Positions 8,786 through 17,117 of a stretch of 64,000 bases of DNA are shown here, in pieces. The position numbers and the translations under genes are program-made. Position 1 is the first letter of the stretch; every line of letters starts with the position of its first letter. This stretch comes from CAIWHR01 sp963709525 (GTDB lineage Bacteria > Pseudomonadota > Gammaproteobacteria > Burkholderiales > Casimicrobiaceae), in the NCBI GenBank assembly GCA_963709525.1, contig CAVPXB010000009.1, positions 1 through 64,000 on the forward strand, written 5' to 3'. The notes beneath the pieces were generated by a model. It was given only the letters and a program-made list of their open reading frames with translations. It was not told the DNA's origin and ran no database searches.

Positions 8786-9181
8786 ATGACGCAAAGCGAT
8801 AGACACGACCGTGACCCACTGCCACCGCGTACTGACGCCGCCACGCCCCCTGATGCCGATCCAACGCTATCCGACGATTGGGGCGAGGAGACACCAGACG
8901 CACCGGGTGTGTTGTTCCCGCTCGGTCGGGTGGTAGCGACGCCGGCTGCCTTGGAGTTCCTTGTCCGGCACGCCACGTCGCCAGCGACGCTACTGGCCAT
9001 GCACCAGCACGGCGATTGGGGCGATATCGATCCGGTCGATGCGCGTGAGAACGTCCTATCGCTCAAAGCCGGATTCCGCGTCATGTCGGTGTACAAGTTC
9101 GGCCCGGCGCAGGAAGCGCTGTGGATCATCACCGAGGCCGACCGCAGTACCACCACATTGCTGCTACCAGGCGATTACTGA
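8786..9181 (+). CDS. Small mobile-element protein with WIITEADRS motif
   Basis: 131 residues. After an acidic, proline-rich first 45 residues comes the conserved block MHQHGDWGDI ... VDARENVLSLKAGFRVMSVY ... LWIITEADRSTTTLLLPGDY. I recognise this as the small plasmid/ICE-associated family often loosely labelled 'plasmid-related protein' or 'type I restriction endonuclease subunit M'; no methylase motifs are present, so the latter label is unsafe. ATG 8786 has GGAG seven bases upstream. It follows the AAA+ gene by 100 bp on the same strand and may be part of the same cassette. Confidence 0.7.
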   Translation: MTQSDRHDRDPLPPRTDAATPPDADPTLSDDWGEETPDAPGVLFPLGRVVATPAALEFLVRHATSPATLLAMHQHGDWGDIDPVDARENVLSLKAGFRVMSVYKFGPAQEALWIITEADRSTTTLLLPGDY

Positions 9182-9300
9182 CGGCCCTAGCGTCCGAATG
9201 GCTCCTTGCCGAGTGCGGCTCGCTACGACACCGCGCCAGCGGTCAGCCGGCGCCGCCATGCCGGCAACACTCGCTCACTCACCGGTCGCCATGCCGGCGT

Positions 9301-9327
9301 GAAGCCGCACCGCCAATTGGCGGCTTC
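9301..9327. repeat. Nested palindromes before recombinase 2
   Basis: CCGCCAATTGGCGG (9310-9323) is a perfect 14-bp palindrome. It lies inside a larger inverted repeat, GAAGCCGC (9301-9308) with GCGGCTTC (9320-9327), itself flanked by imperfectly paired GCCGGC elements. A smaller hairpin, GACGGT-CAA-ACCGTC, follows at 9353-9367 and shares TTGACGGT with the repeats in front of the first integrase. Candidate recombination core, operator or transcription stop. Confidence 0.5.
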
Positions 9328-9389
9328 GCGCCAGCCGGCGGCCATAATTTTTGACGGTCAAACCGTCGATAACTGACCATTATCAACCA

Positions 9390-10358
9390 ATGAAAACCAC
9401 ACCAGCCAACCGCACTGAAACCACCGCCGAAACCACCGCCGCCAAGCCGCCGAAACCGCGTTTTGAGCCGGTTTCGGCGTCGGTTGATGACTATGTAGCC
9501 AAAGCCAGCGCCACTGCCACCAAGCGCGCATATGCCAGTGACGTTGCGCACTTTGAACGCCACGGCGGCACCATACCGGCCAAGCCGGCGACGGTCGCCG
9601 CATACTTGGCCGAGTGCGCGTCGCGACTCAGCGTCGCCACACTGGAGCGGCGGCTCATCGCGTTACACCAAGCACATCGTGATCAGGGACACTTGTCACC
9701 CATGCAGGACCCCCTGGTGAAACAGACGATGAAGGGGATACGGCGCGTGAAGGGACGGAACCAGCGCCGGGTTAGGCCGATTGAGAAGGATGACTTGCTG
9801 GAAATGATTGCGATGGCCGAGCAACAGGCACCGATGAAAGCGAAGCGCGACATCGCACTGTTGCTGGTGGGATTTGCCGGGGCATTCCGGCGATCTGAAT
9901 TGGTCAGCTTGACCGTCGCTGACATGACCGAGCATGACAGCGGAATCGAGCTGCTGCTGCGCCGGAGCAAGACCGATCAGGAGGGAGAGGGGCGAACTAT
10001 CTTCATTCCGCACGCAAAAGGGAAGCGGTGCCCGGTAGCCGCGTTGAAGGAGTGGCTAGTGCTGGCTGGCATCGAATCGGGGCCGCTATTCCGATCCGTG
10101 AACCGGCACGACCAAGTACGCAAGCAAGGACTACAGGCACAAGCGGTGGCGACGATCATCAAACAGATCATCCAGAAGAGCGGGAGGGATCCGAAGGATT
10201 TTGCCGGACACAGCCTGCGTGCCGGCTTCGTGACGACGGCAGCAGTTCAGGGCTTGCAACCGTGGCAGATCAAGGAACAGACTGGCCACAAGAGCGATAC
10301 GGTGCTGGCGCGCTACATCCGACCAATCAATCGACGGAAGCTGCCTTCATTGCTGTGA
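9390..10358 (+). CDS. Tyrosine recombinase, XerC/D-like
   Basis: 322 residues from ATG 9390; an in-frame start at 9351 would run through the hairpin at 9353-9367 and is less likely. The N-terminal 30 residues are Thr/Ala-rich and low-complexity. Residues 35-130 are a SAM-like core-binding domain (TKRAYASDVAHFERH). The catalytic domain has Arg in FAGAFRRSELVSL, His-x-x-Arg in GHSLRAGFVT, His in TGHKSDTVLARYIR, and the nucleophile Tyr in that last motif. This is a different subfamily from the two P4-type integrases in the window. It ends about 300 bp from the converging ABC permease gene, so it may mark a mobile-element edge. Confidence 0.85.
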   Translation: MKTTPANRTETTAETTAAKPPKPRFEPVSASVDDYVAKASATATKRAYASDVAHFERHGGTIPAKPATVAAYLAECASRLSVATLERRLIALHQAHRDQGHLSPMQDPLVKQTMKGIRRVKGRNQRRVRPIEKDDLLEMIAMAEQQAPMKAKRDIALLLVGFAGAFRRSELVSLTVADMTEHDSGIELLLRRSKTDQEGEGRTIFIPHAKGKRCPVAALKEWLVLAGIESGPLFRSVNRHDQVRKQGLQAQAVATIIKQIIQKSGRDPKDFAGHSLRAGFVTTAAVQGLQPWQIKEQTGHKSDTVLARYIRPINRRKLPSLL

Positions 10359-10660
10359 ACTGTCCTAAGTGGCATTCAACCCTACGGACGCTGCCCGATT
10401 AGATCCGAACTTGCAGTGAAGGACCGCCATCGACCCACACCGGCCGCTGGCAAGTGTTTGCCCCAGAGACCGATGTACTTTTTAAGCCGCCGTTCGCTGA
10501 ATCTGCCAAGAAATGCACAGTTCGGTGGGAGCGGCGATTGCCGGAGGACTGCCGGCCTTTTGGGAAGACTGCAGCCGCAAGGCCGCACTCCAAGGCCGGT
10601 GACGGTGCGCGGACGACCCGCAACTGAGTTAGGCCAAAGTGAGGCGGGACTGGAATGTAG
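10359..10660. other. 302-bp gap between recombinase 2 and ABC permease
   Basis: The two flanking genes converge here. I find no convincing gene, although a minus-strand frame stays open across it, and no intrinsic terminator with a T-run. If the second recombinase belongs to a mobile element, its right end is expected in this stretch. It is also where the ATPase genes of the neighbouring ABC operon would normally lie. Confidence 0.4.
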
Positions 10661-11479
10661 TCACTCAATGCTCGTGTTCGCTGGCTGCAGAGTTCGATTC
10701 GCGACAATAGCAACCGAGACCGTCAGGATGACGATGGTGGCAGCGGGCGCCATCCACATCCACGGCGCGTGGTTGACAAAGACAAAACCATTCGCGGCCA
10801 ATTGGCCAAGGCTGGTGACCGACGGATCGCCGAGGCCCACGAACGCGAGAGCGGCCTCGGAGACGAGTGCTCCTCCGAACAGGATGCCAGTCGCGGCCAG
10901 CGCCGCGGTGGCCGCATGCGGCAGGATATGGCGCGTCGCAATGTACACGGGCGGTGCCCCGAGCGCATGCGACGCAAGCACGAATTCCCTGGTCCGAAGG
11001 CTCGCGGTCTCGACTCGCACCAGGCGCGCGACAATCGGCCAGCGAGTCAGCCCCATCACCAGAACCAGCGCCGCAATGGAGCCGCCGAACAGGGCTGCGA
11101 CCAGGATGGCAATGATGAGCGTCGGAAGACTCGCGACCACGTCGACCCCGCGCATCAGCAGTTCGTCCACCAGCGGGGACCCGAGCCCGGCGGTGAGACC
11201 GACGCCGATGCCCAGCATCAGCGCGAGCAGCGTGACGCCGGTGCCCACGAGCAGCGAGGTGCGCGCGCCCTGCGCGACCGCAAGCAGCAGGTCGCGTCCC
11301 AGGTCGTCGGTCCCAAGGGGGTGCGAAGGGCTCGGCGACAGCAAGGGGTCAGCGGATGGGAGACCATACAGGTCCCCGGCCGGGGCGAGCGCCAGGATCG
11401 CCACCCCGACCATCAGTGCCAGGGCGACCATGGTGCGGCGGCCTCTGAGAACCTGCTTCAATTGGCGCCAACGCCCCAT
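10661..11479 (-). CDS. Oligopeptide/nickel-type ABC permease, OppC/DppC-like
   Basis: 272-residue inner-membrane permease with about six hydrophobic segments. The family loop is present as EFVLASHALGAPPVYIATRHILPHA (residues about 165-190), the EAA site that contacts the ATPase. A short cytoplasmic N-terminus and the PLGTDDLGRDLL segment are typical of the C-type subunit. The ATG at 11479 overlaps the upstream permease stop. No ATPase gene follows, which is odd for this family; it must borrow one, be non-functional, or have lost it to the insertion at about 10.4 kb. Confidence 0.88.
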   Translation of the reverse strand: MGRWRQLKQVLRGRRTMVALALMVGVAILALAPAGDLYGLPSADPLLSPSPSHPLGTDDLGRDLLLAVAQGARTSLLVGTGVTLLALMLGIGVGLTAGLGSPLVDELLMRGVDVVASLPTLIIAILVAALFGGSIAALVLVMGLTRWPIVARLVRVETASLRTREFVLASHALGAPPVYIATRHILPHAATAALAATGILFGGALVSEAALAFVGLGDPSVTSLGQLAANGFVFVNHAPWMWMAPAATIVILTVSVAIVANRTLQPANTSIE

Positions 11480-12441
11480 CACCTGCGTGCCTTGGTGATG
11501 CGCGGATCAAGACGAAAGGCGATCAGGTCCACCACCACGTTCACCGCCACCACCACCGCGCAACTGACCAGGACGACACCGATCACCGTCGGAAAGTCGC
11601 GGGCGGCGGCCGAGGTTACCGCCAACCGGCCGAGACCCGGGAGCGCGAACACCGTCTCGATCACCACGGAACCGCCGACGATGGCACTGAAGCGCCACCC
11701 GATCAACGTGACCAGGGGCAGCGCCGCATTGGGTAACGCGTGGCCGCGCTTGGCAGCGGAGTGGGTCAACCCTTTCGCCAGCGCCGTGACGATGTAGGGT
11801 CGACGCAACTCCTCCGCGACACGCGCCTGAACCAATAGCGCCACAAAGGCGAGTTGCAGCGTCGCGAGCGAAAGCACCGGCAACGTCAGCCGCCATGCCA
11901 TACCAACAATCTGACCCAGTCCGGTTGCGTGCGCACGGGGATCGACCAGTCCCTGGACGGGGAACCAGCCGAGTCCGAGCGCGAAGACGACCACCAACCC
12001 CTGCGCGATGACATAGCTCGGGACGGCATGCAGGCCCGCAAGCACACCGGCCACGATGCTGGAACCTCGTCGCATATCGGCGGCCGCAAGCCCCAACACC
12101 AGCCCGGCCAGCGTGGCCAGGATCAGCGCCGGCACCATCAACGCAATGGTGACAGGCGCGCGTTCGGCGATGAGCGTCGCCACCGGAACCTGCGAACGGA
12201 AGGACATACCGAGGTCGCCCCGAACAATCCGACTTAGCCAATCGACGTAGATTGCGGGCAACGGCCGGTCGAGGCCAAAGGCGCGCGTCACTTCCTCCAG
12301 ATGACCGGGCGCCCCGTAATCGCCGCCAAGCGCCGCAGCAGGACCGCCCGGCGCCAGATGCACGAGGATGAAGGCGAGGCTTGCCGCCAACCAGACGGCA
12401 ATCAGGCCCAGCGTGATCCTGCCGATCGCGTAGCGGATCAA
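11479..12441 (-). CDS. Oligopeptide/nickel-type ABC permease, OppB/DppB-like
   Basis: About 320 residues. Starting at TTG 12441 gives IRYAIGRITLGLIAVWLAA, the usual first membrane helix of the B subunit, and a 4-bp TTGA overlap with the receptor gene stop; ATGs upstream (12510, 12543) would add a non-family extension over the receptor gene. The family features are FILVHLAPGGP, the periplasmic segment RIVRGDLGMSFRS, and the EAA loop PYIVTALAKGLTHSAAKRGHAL (Gly in the usual place). It forms the channel with the OppC-like subunit. Confidence 0.86.
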   Translation of the reverse strand: MIRYAIGRITLGLIAVWLAASLAFILVHLAPGGPAAALGGDYGAPGHLEEVTRAFGLDRPLPAIYVDWLSRIVRGDLGMSFRSQVPVATLIAERAPVTIALMVPALILATLAGLVLGLAAADMRRGSSIVAGVLAGLHAVPSYVIAQGLVVVFALGLGWFPVQGLVDPRAHATGLGQIVGMAWRLTLPVLSLATLQLAFVALLVQARVAEELRRPYIVTALAKGLTHSAAKRGHALPNAALPLVTLIGWRFSAIVGGSVVIETVFALPGLGRLAVTSAAARDFPTVIGVVLVSCAVVVAVNVVVDLIAFRLDPRITKARR

Positions 12442-14003
12442 TGCCGACGCCAGGCGGTCTCGGCGAACTGCCCCGACCAGGGTGCGAAATCCGCCAGATC
12501 GCTTCGCCATGCTGCCGTGAAGTCGGTCTCCACCAGCCACCAATAGGGCAACTGGACGGCGATGCGGCGCTGTGCGGCGCGATAAGCCTCACCGCGTGCT
12601 GCCTGATCGACCGTCGACCCGGCGACATCGAATAGCCGGTCCACTTCGGCGTCGCGGAAGGCGGCGGCATTGGAGAACGGAACGTTGCCGATGGCGCTCG
12701 AATGAAACATGCGGCGAACACCGATCTCGGGGTCGACGCCGTTGCAATACGAAATCAACGCCAGATCAAAATCACGCTGCGCGAACACGGTCTGCGCGAA
12801 GGCCGCGGGGTCCATCGTGCGGACCCGCAAGGCGATGCCGACAGGAGCGAGATGCTGGCGCATCAGCTCCGAATAGCGGGCAAAGGCCGGGAAGTGCAGG
12901 ATGTCGAAAGTCGCGCGCACGCCGTCCGGTCCGCGCAGGAGACCGGCTTCGTCAAGCAGCCGATTGGCGGTCGACGGGTCGAACCGGAAGGCGTCGAGCG
13001 CGCCCGCCAGATGGGCCCAGCCGATGCCCGTGCTGATCGGTGCGGCGGCGACACGGCCCTGCCCGAAGATCACCAAGCGTAACATCTGCTCGCGGTCGAT
13101 GGCGTGCGCGAACGCTTGCCGGACATGCAGATCTGCCATCCGGGGCCGCTCCAGGTTGAACGACAGCGTCATGATGCAGTTCGCGCCCCCGGCGCCGGCT
13201 TGGGTGTCGACCAGTGTGACCGGCTGGCCCTTGAGCCGCTGGGTATCGATGGCCGACACGCGGGCGAGCATGTCCACCTCGCCGGCGAGAAACGCATTCA
13301 GCTGGGTGTTCGCGTTCGGCAGGATGCGGAACACCAGGCGATCGAGCCGGGGGAGGTTCGCCTTGAAATAGCCGGGATTGCGCACCAACACGACCTGATC
13401 GTCGCGACTGTAGCTCTCGAAGCGAAAGGGCCCGGTGCCGACGGGTCGCAGGTTCGCCGGGTTCTGGTTTAGATCTTTGCCGGCGTACAAATGGCGGGGA
13501 ATGATCGGCGCTTCGGTCACGTCGAGTTGTCGCAGCAACGCCGGGTGCGGTCGGCGCAGCCTGAACACCACCGTCTTCGCGTCCGGCGCTTCGATTGACT
13601 CGACCGCAGGCGCGAGGCCGGCGCGGGCGCGGGCATGGAAGCGGAACAGGGCCTCCTCGAAGCTGAACTTGACATCCGCGGCGGTGAATGGCTCGCCATC
13701 GTGCCAGCGCACACCATCGACCAGGTGAAAAGTGACGGTCTTGCCATTAGGCGCAAACTCCCACGAACGCGCAAGATCGGGTCGCGGCGTCCCATCCCGG
13801 TCGAGTGCCACGAGCCCGTTGTAAATTGACCCGGCCACCGCATGAAGCGGCCCCGCCGACGAGATGGCCGGGTTGAGGTGCCCCGGATCGCCGGAGACGG
13901 CCACCACTGCTGTACCGCCACGCCTTGGCTGTTCGCTTGCGGCGACACTGGCAACCAGCACCAGCGCGGTGGCAACTCCCAGGATGCAAATTCGCAGCAG
14001 CAT
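12438..14003 (-). CDS. ABC transporter family 5 substrate-binding protein
   Basis: 521 residues with an N-terminal signal sequence (LLRICILGVATALVLVASVAASEQ). ATG 14003 is preceded by GGAGGGATCG, a strong ribosome binding site; the longer open frame upstream is not used. The mature protein begins PRRGGTAVVAVSGDPGHLNPA, and later has DGVRWHDGEPFTAADVKFS and VGTGPFRFESY, hallmarks of the periplasmic dipeptide/oligopeptide/nickel receptors (SBP_bac_5). Substrate cannot be read off; the adjacent divergent methyltransferase hints at a metal-chelate or modified small molecule. First gene of a three-gene operon lacking ATPases. Confidence 0.9.
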   Translation of the reverse strand: MLLRICILGVATALVLVASVAASEQPRRGGTAVVAVSGDPGHLNPAISSAGPLHAVAGSIYNGLVALDRDGTPRPDLARSWEFAPNGKTVTFHLVDGVRWHDGEPFTAADVKFSFEEALFRFHARARAGLAPAVESIEAPDAKTVVFRLRRPHPALLRQLDVTEAPIIPRHLYAGKDLNQNPANLRPVGTGPFRFESYSRDDQVVLVRNPGYFKANLPRLDRLVFRILPNANTQLNAFLAGEVDMLARVSAIDTQRLKGQPVTLVDTQAGAGGANCIMTLSFNLERPRMADLHVRQAFAHAIDREQMLRLVIFGQGRVAAAPISTGIGWAHLAGALDAFRFDPSTANRLLDEAGLLRGPDGVRATFDILHFPAFARYSELMRQHLAPVGIALRVRTMDPAAFAQTVFAQRDFDLALISYCNGVDPEIGVRRMFHSSAIGNVPFSNAAAFRDAEVDRLFDVAGSTVDQAARGEAYRAAQRRIAVQLPYWWLVETDFTAAWRSDLADFAPWSGQFAETAWRRH

Positions 14004-14101
14004 CGATCCCTCCGGAATGCGTAGGAAGATAATCTCAATTGTTATGATAGCGCAGGAGCGAGGCGCTTGGCCCTCGCTATCGGCTAACGGAGTGCTTGCA
14101 A

Positions 14102-14890
14102 ATGACCAAGTCGGTTCAGCCGGACCTGGAGAGGCAAGCGGCATTCTGGGACGCGCGCGCGGCGGAGTTTCCCGACCCACGCGAGCCGGTTCAGCGTGAG
14201 CGCCTCTTGGGACGGCTTGCACGTCTGCCTCCTGACGCGCACCCGGGGCATGATTGCCATCTGCTCGACATCGGCGCCGGAACGGGATCACTCTCCCTCT
14301 ACGCCGCAGAGGAGGGAGCGATGGTTACTGCGCTCGATATCTCCGCAGCGATGCTGGACCGATTGAACGAAGCGGCGAAACCTCGGAGGATTGCGACGGT
14401 CCGGGCCGACTGGCGCTTCTTTGATCAGGAAGCAGCGGGCTTCAGCGGCGCGTTCGATGTCGTTTGCGCGCAGATGGTGCCGAGTTTCCGCGAGGTGACC
14501 GACTTTGCGCGGATGGAAGCCTGCAGCCGTCGCTGGTGCGTGTTCATCGGGTGGGGCCGCGAGCGGCACGATCCGTGGCTGGAAGCCGCCTTTGCCGTGC
14601 ACGATGTGCCATGGGAGGTGCCGACCGGCGTACCGCTGGCCGTGCAATGCTTGAGAACGCTCGGCCGCGATCCGGAACCGATCTATTGGAGTGAGATTTG
14701 GAACCGGACGCGGTCAGCGGCCGCCGCGATCCGAGACGCAGCGGACCACCTCTTTGTCCGAGGCGTGGACGCCGACCTCGGCCTGCTCCGAAGCGAACTC
14801 TCAAAGAATGGCGTTGGCGACCAACTCGTCGACCAAAGCGTCGTCGAGATCGGATTGCTCGCCTGGCGGATTGATCGCGTTCAACCATAA
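14102..14890 (+). CDS. Class I SAM-dependent methyltransferase
   Basis: 262 residues. Motif I is HLLDIGAGTGSLSLYAAEEG, followed by the acidic residue at the end of strand 2 in VTALDIS, and a motif IV-like region FDVVCAQMVPSF. The substrate is not apparent. ATG 14102 is chosen over TTG 14096. It is divergent from the receptor gene of the oligopeptide/nickel-type ABC operon across an AT-rich 98-bp promoter region (14004-14101). Methyltransferases of this kind are sometimes found beside nickel/metallophore ABC systems, so a common function is possible. Confidence 0.85.
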   Translation: MTKSVQPDLERQAAFWDARAAEFPDPREPVQRERLLGRLARLPPDAHPGHDCHLLDIGAGTGSLSLYAAEEGAMVTALDISAAMLDRLNEAAKPRRIATVRADWRFFDQEAAGFSGAFDVVCAQMVPSFREVTDFARMEACSRRWCVFIGWGRERHDPWLEAAFAVHDVPWEVPTGVPLAVQCLRTLGRDPEPIYWSEIWNRTRSAAAAIRDAADHLFVRGVDADLGLLRSELSKNGVGDQLVDQSVVEIGLLAWRIDRVQP

Positions 14891-14983
14891 ATCGGCTGAC
14901 GACTCCATGACTGCCCGGCAAATGCATGAGACAGGACGAACTCGCCCATGGGATCTCGCGTGGTCGCCGGAGAGATGCGCAAA

Positions 14984-15005
14984 GTTGCGTTTGCAACCAA
15001 GTTGC
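14984..15005. promoter_or_regulatory. Overlapping GTTGC/GCAAC palindromes, candidate operator
   Basis: GTTGC-GTTT-GCAAC (14984-14997) and GCAAC-CAA-GTTGC (14993-15005) are two overlapping perfect inverted repeats sharing the middle half-site. They are the only obvious symmetric element in the 350-bp gap (14891-15239) before the zinc uptake genes. A metal sensor such as Zur or Fur would be expected for such an operon, but the sequence does not match the enterobacterial Zur or Fur consensus, so the regulator is unknown. Confidence 0.45.
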
Positions 15006-15239
15006 ATTTCACGGTGGTCTATGGTTTCATTCTCGGATGGTTCGCGCAACAACGCCGGCATCATCAACCGATCTCATCCGTGACACGAGCGAGCGGGTAG
15101 CCCGCAATCGCGCTGGACAGCTGGTCGCATTGAGCGCCCTGCGGCGGCCGCCATCGCTCAGCGACACAAAGTTAGCGCTCGGTGAAATGAAGTTGGACGT
15201 GCGCGGAACGTGCGCGAATCGGCCACCGTGGTTGGCACC

Positions 15240-15602
15240 ATGACATTCCGCCGGCGATTGCTGCTGACATCGTGGCTGGTGATTCAGCTGCTGCTGGGTC
15301 AGCAGCTGGCGCTGGCGCACATGATCGGGCATCTCGGCGAAGAGCATCGCGCGCCAGTCGCCGCGTTGGACGTTTTCGCGCACGGCGAGGACGCCGACCA
15401 TGGCGCCGCGCACACGCTTTCGCATGTCTGCGCCACTTGTTTGGACTGCCTCGGGCTCGATGTAACGTTGTGCAGGAAGCCCTGCGCCGGCACCCTGCCC
15501 GACCTAGTGGCAATTCGCGTTGCAACGGCCCCTCTGCACGCGCCGCCTCTCCGGCGACTCGTCCTATCCCTCATTCGCGCGCCGCCTTCACTTCCAGGCT
15601 GA
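15240..15602 (+). CDS. Small secreted or membrane His/Cys protein of zinc operon
   Basis: 120 residues with a hydrophobic N-terminus (LLLTSWLVIQLLLGQQLALAH) that may be a signal peptide or anchor. The centre is rich in His, Asp and Cys: HGEDADHGAAHTLSHVCATCLDCLG, a likely metal-binding segment, comparable to the DUF2946 group though the match is loose. The C-terminus is basic. ATG 15240 leads a four-gene set (this gene, outer-membrane protein, ZnuA-like receptor, permease), so a role in periplasmic zinc handling is the simplest reading. Confidence 0.65.
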   Translation: MTFRRRLLLTSWLVIQLLLGQQLALAHMIGHLGEEHRAPVAALDVFAHGEDADHGAAHTLSHVCATCLDCLGLDVTLCRKPCAGTLPDLVAIRVATAPLHAPPLRRLVLSLIRAPPSLPG

Positions 15603-15665
15603 TCCGGTTGTCCTTTCGCTCGCGACCCTGCGCCGAGCGCCCGACCATTGGCTTTGGAGTGATTC

Positions 15666-17105
15666 ATGAATCACGTTCCTGTTGTTGTGCTCGCCGCCTG
15701 CGGTGTGCTGGCGAGCGTCCCGGCGTCCGCCTCGGACGCGGAGCTGAAAGCCCTGCGCGAAGAAATCGCGCAAATGAAGCAGGCCTACGAACAGCGGATC
15801 AACGCGCTGGAGCAGCGGCTGGGGAATGCGGAAAAAGAGGCCACGGCAGCCCGCTCGACCGCCGAGACGGCTGCCGGGCAGGCGCAGGTCGCGCGCGCAG
15901 CCAGCCGCCCGCCATCGGCCGCCAGCGCGTTCAATCCGGAGCTGTCGTTGATCCTCTCCGGCATGTACAACAACACCTCGCAGGACCCGCGCCAGGATCC
16001 GACCGGCGCGGCCGGACGCGAACGCCGGATTCAGGGCCTGTTGCCTTCGGGCGGCGAGTTCAATCCCGAGGCGCGGGCATGGAATCTGGGCGAGTCGGAG
16101 CTGGCGATTTCCGCCAGCATCGATCCCTACTTCCGCGGCACCTTCCTCGCGGCGATCTCGCCGGCGAACGAGATCGGCGTCGAGGAGGCGAACATCCAGA
16201 CGCTGGCGCTCGGCAACGGACTCGGCATCAAGGCCGGACGTTTCTTCTCCGGCATCGGTTACGCCAACGAGCAGCATCCGCACATGTGGGATTTCTCCGA
16301 CGCTGCGCTGCCGTATCAGGCCTTCTTCGGTCCCCAGCTCGGCTATGACGGCGTCCAAGTCAAATGGGTGGCGCCCACCGAACTGTTCGTCGAACTGGGC
16401 GCCGAGTTCGGCCGCGCGCGGAGCTTCCCTGCCAATGACGGCGAGCGCAACAAGAACGGTCTGATGTCTGGCAGCGCCTTCGCCCGCGTCGGGGGAGACT
16501 ACGGCACGTCCAACAGCTGGCGCGCCGGCGTTTCCTACTTCGCCAGCGAGCCGCGCGACCGCAGCTACGACGACGTCGACAGCAGCGGCACGCTGATCAC
16601 CAACAGCTTCTCCGGCAAGAGCGACACCACCGTGCTGGACCTGGTCTGGAAATGGGCGCCGGAGGGCAACGCGAAGGAGCGCAGCTTCACCTTCCAGAGC
16701 GAGTGGTTCCGCCGGCACGAGTCGGGCGAGCTCACCTACGATACGGGGGGTGCCAGCCTCGGCAGTGCCACCGATGCGTTCCGCTCCACCCAGACCGGCT
16801 TCTACGCGCAAGGCGTCTGGCAGTTCATGCCCGGCTGGCGCGTGGGCTACCGCTACGACCAACTCGCTGCCGCGAACACCTCGGTAGGGCTGGTCGACAA
16901 CGGCATGCTGGTGGCCGCCGACCTGCCGATCCTGCAGAACTTCACGCCGAAGCGGAACACCGCAATGGTGGACTACTCGTTCTCCGAGTTTGCGCGCATC
17001 CGCCTGCAGGGCGCGCGCGATCAGACGCGCCCCGGCGTCACCGATGACCAGATCTGGGTGCATTACATCATGAGTCTCGGCGCCCACGGCGCGCACAAAT
17101 TCTAG
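15666..17105 (+). CDS. Outer-membrane beta-barrel protein of zinc uptake locus
   Basis: 479 residues with signal peptide (VPVVVLAACGVLASVPASAS). Residues 25-60 are a coiled coil (ELKALREEIAQMKQAYEQRI), then a Ala-rich linker, then a barrel-like region of alternating polar/hydrophobic strands from about 95 to the end, finishing with the outer-membrane C-terminal Phe (GAHGAHKF). Coiled coil followed by barrel is also seen in OprO/OprP-like porins. It is not TonB-dependent by any motif I can see. Lying directly before the zinc receptor and permease, it is probably the outer-membrane entry for the metal. GGAG precedes ATG 15666. Confidence 0.75.
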   Translation: MNHVPVVVLAACGVLASVPASASDAELKALREEIAQMKQAYEQRINALEQRLGNAEKEATAARSTAETAAGQAQVARAASRPPSAASAFNPELSLILSGMYNNTSQDPRQDPTGAAGRERRIQGLLPSGGEFNPEARAWNLGESELAISASIDPYFRGTFLAAISPANEIGVEEANIQTLALGNGLGIKAGRFFSGIGYANEQHPHMWDFSDAALPYQAFFGPQLGYDGVQVKWVAPTELFVELGAEFGRARSFPANDGERNKNGLMSGSAFARVGGDYGTSNSWRAGVSYFASEPRDRSYDDVDSSGTLITNSFSGKSDTTVLDLVWKWAPEGNAKERSFTFQSEWFRRHESGELTYDTGGASLGSATDAFRSTQTGFYAQGVWQFMPGWRVGYRYDQLAAANTSVGLVDNGMLVAADLPILQNFTPKRNTAMVDYSFSEFARIRLQGARDQTRPGVTDDQIWVHYIMSLGAHGAHKF

Positions 17106-17117
17106 GAGGGCATCGTC

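Noticed and set aside
8786..9181. A restriction-modification subunit, as the family is sometimes labelled
   Set aside because: No methylase or endonuclease motifs occur; the label appears to be a propagated error.
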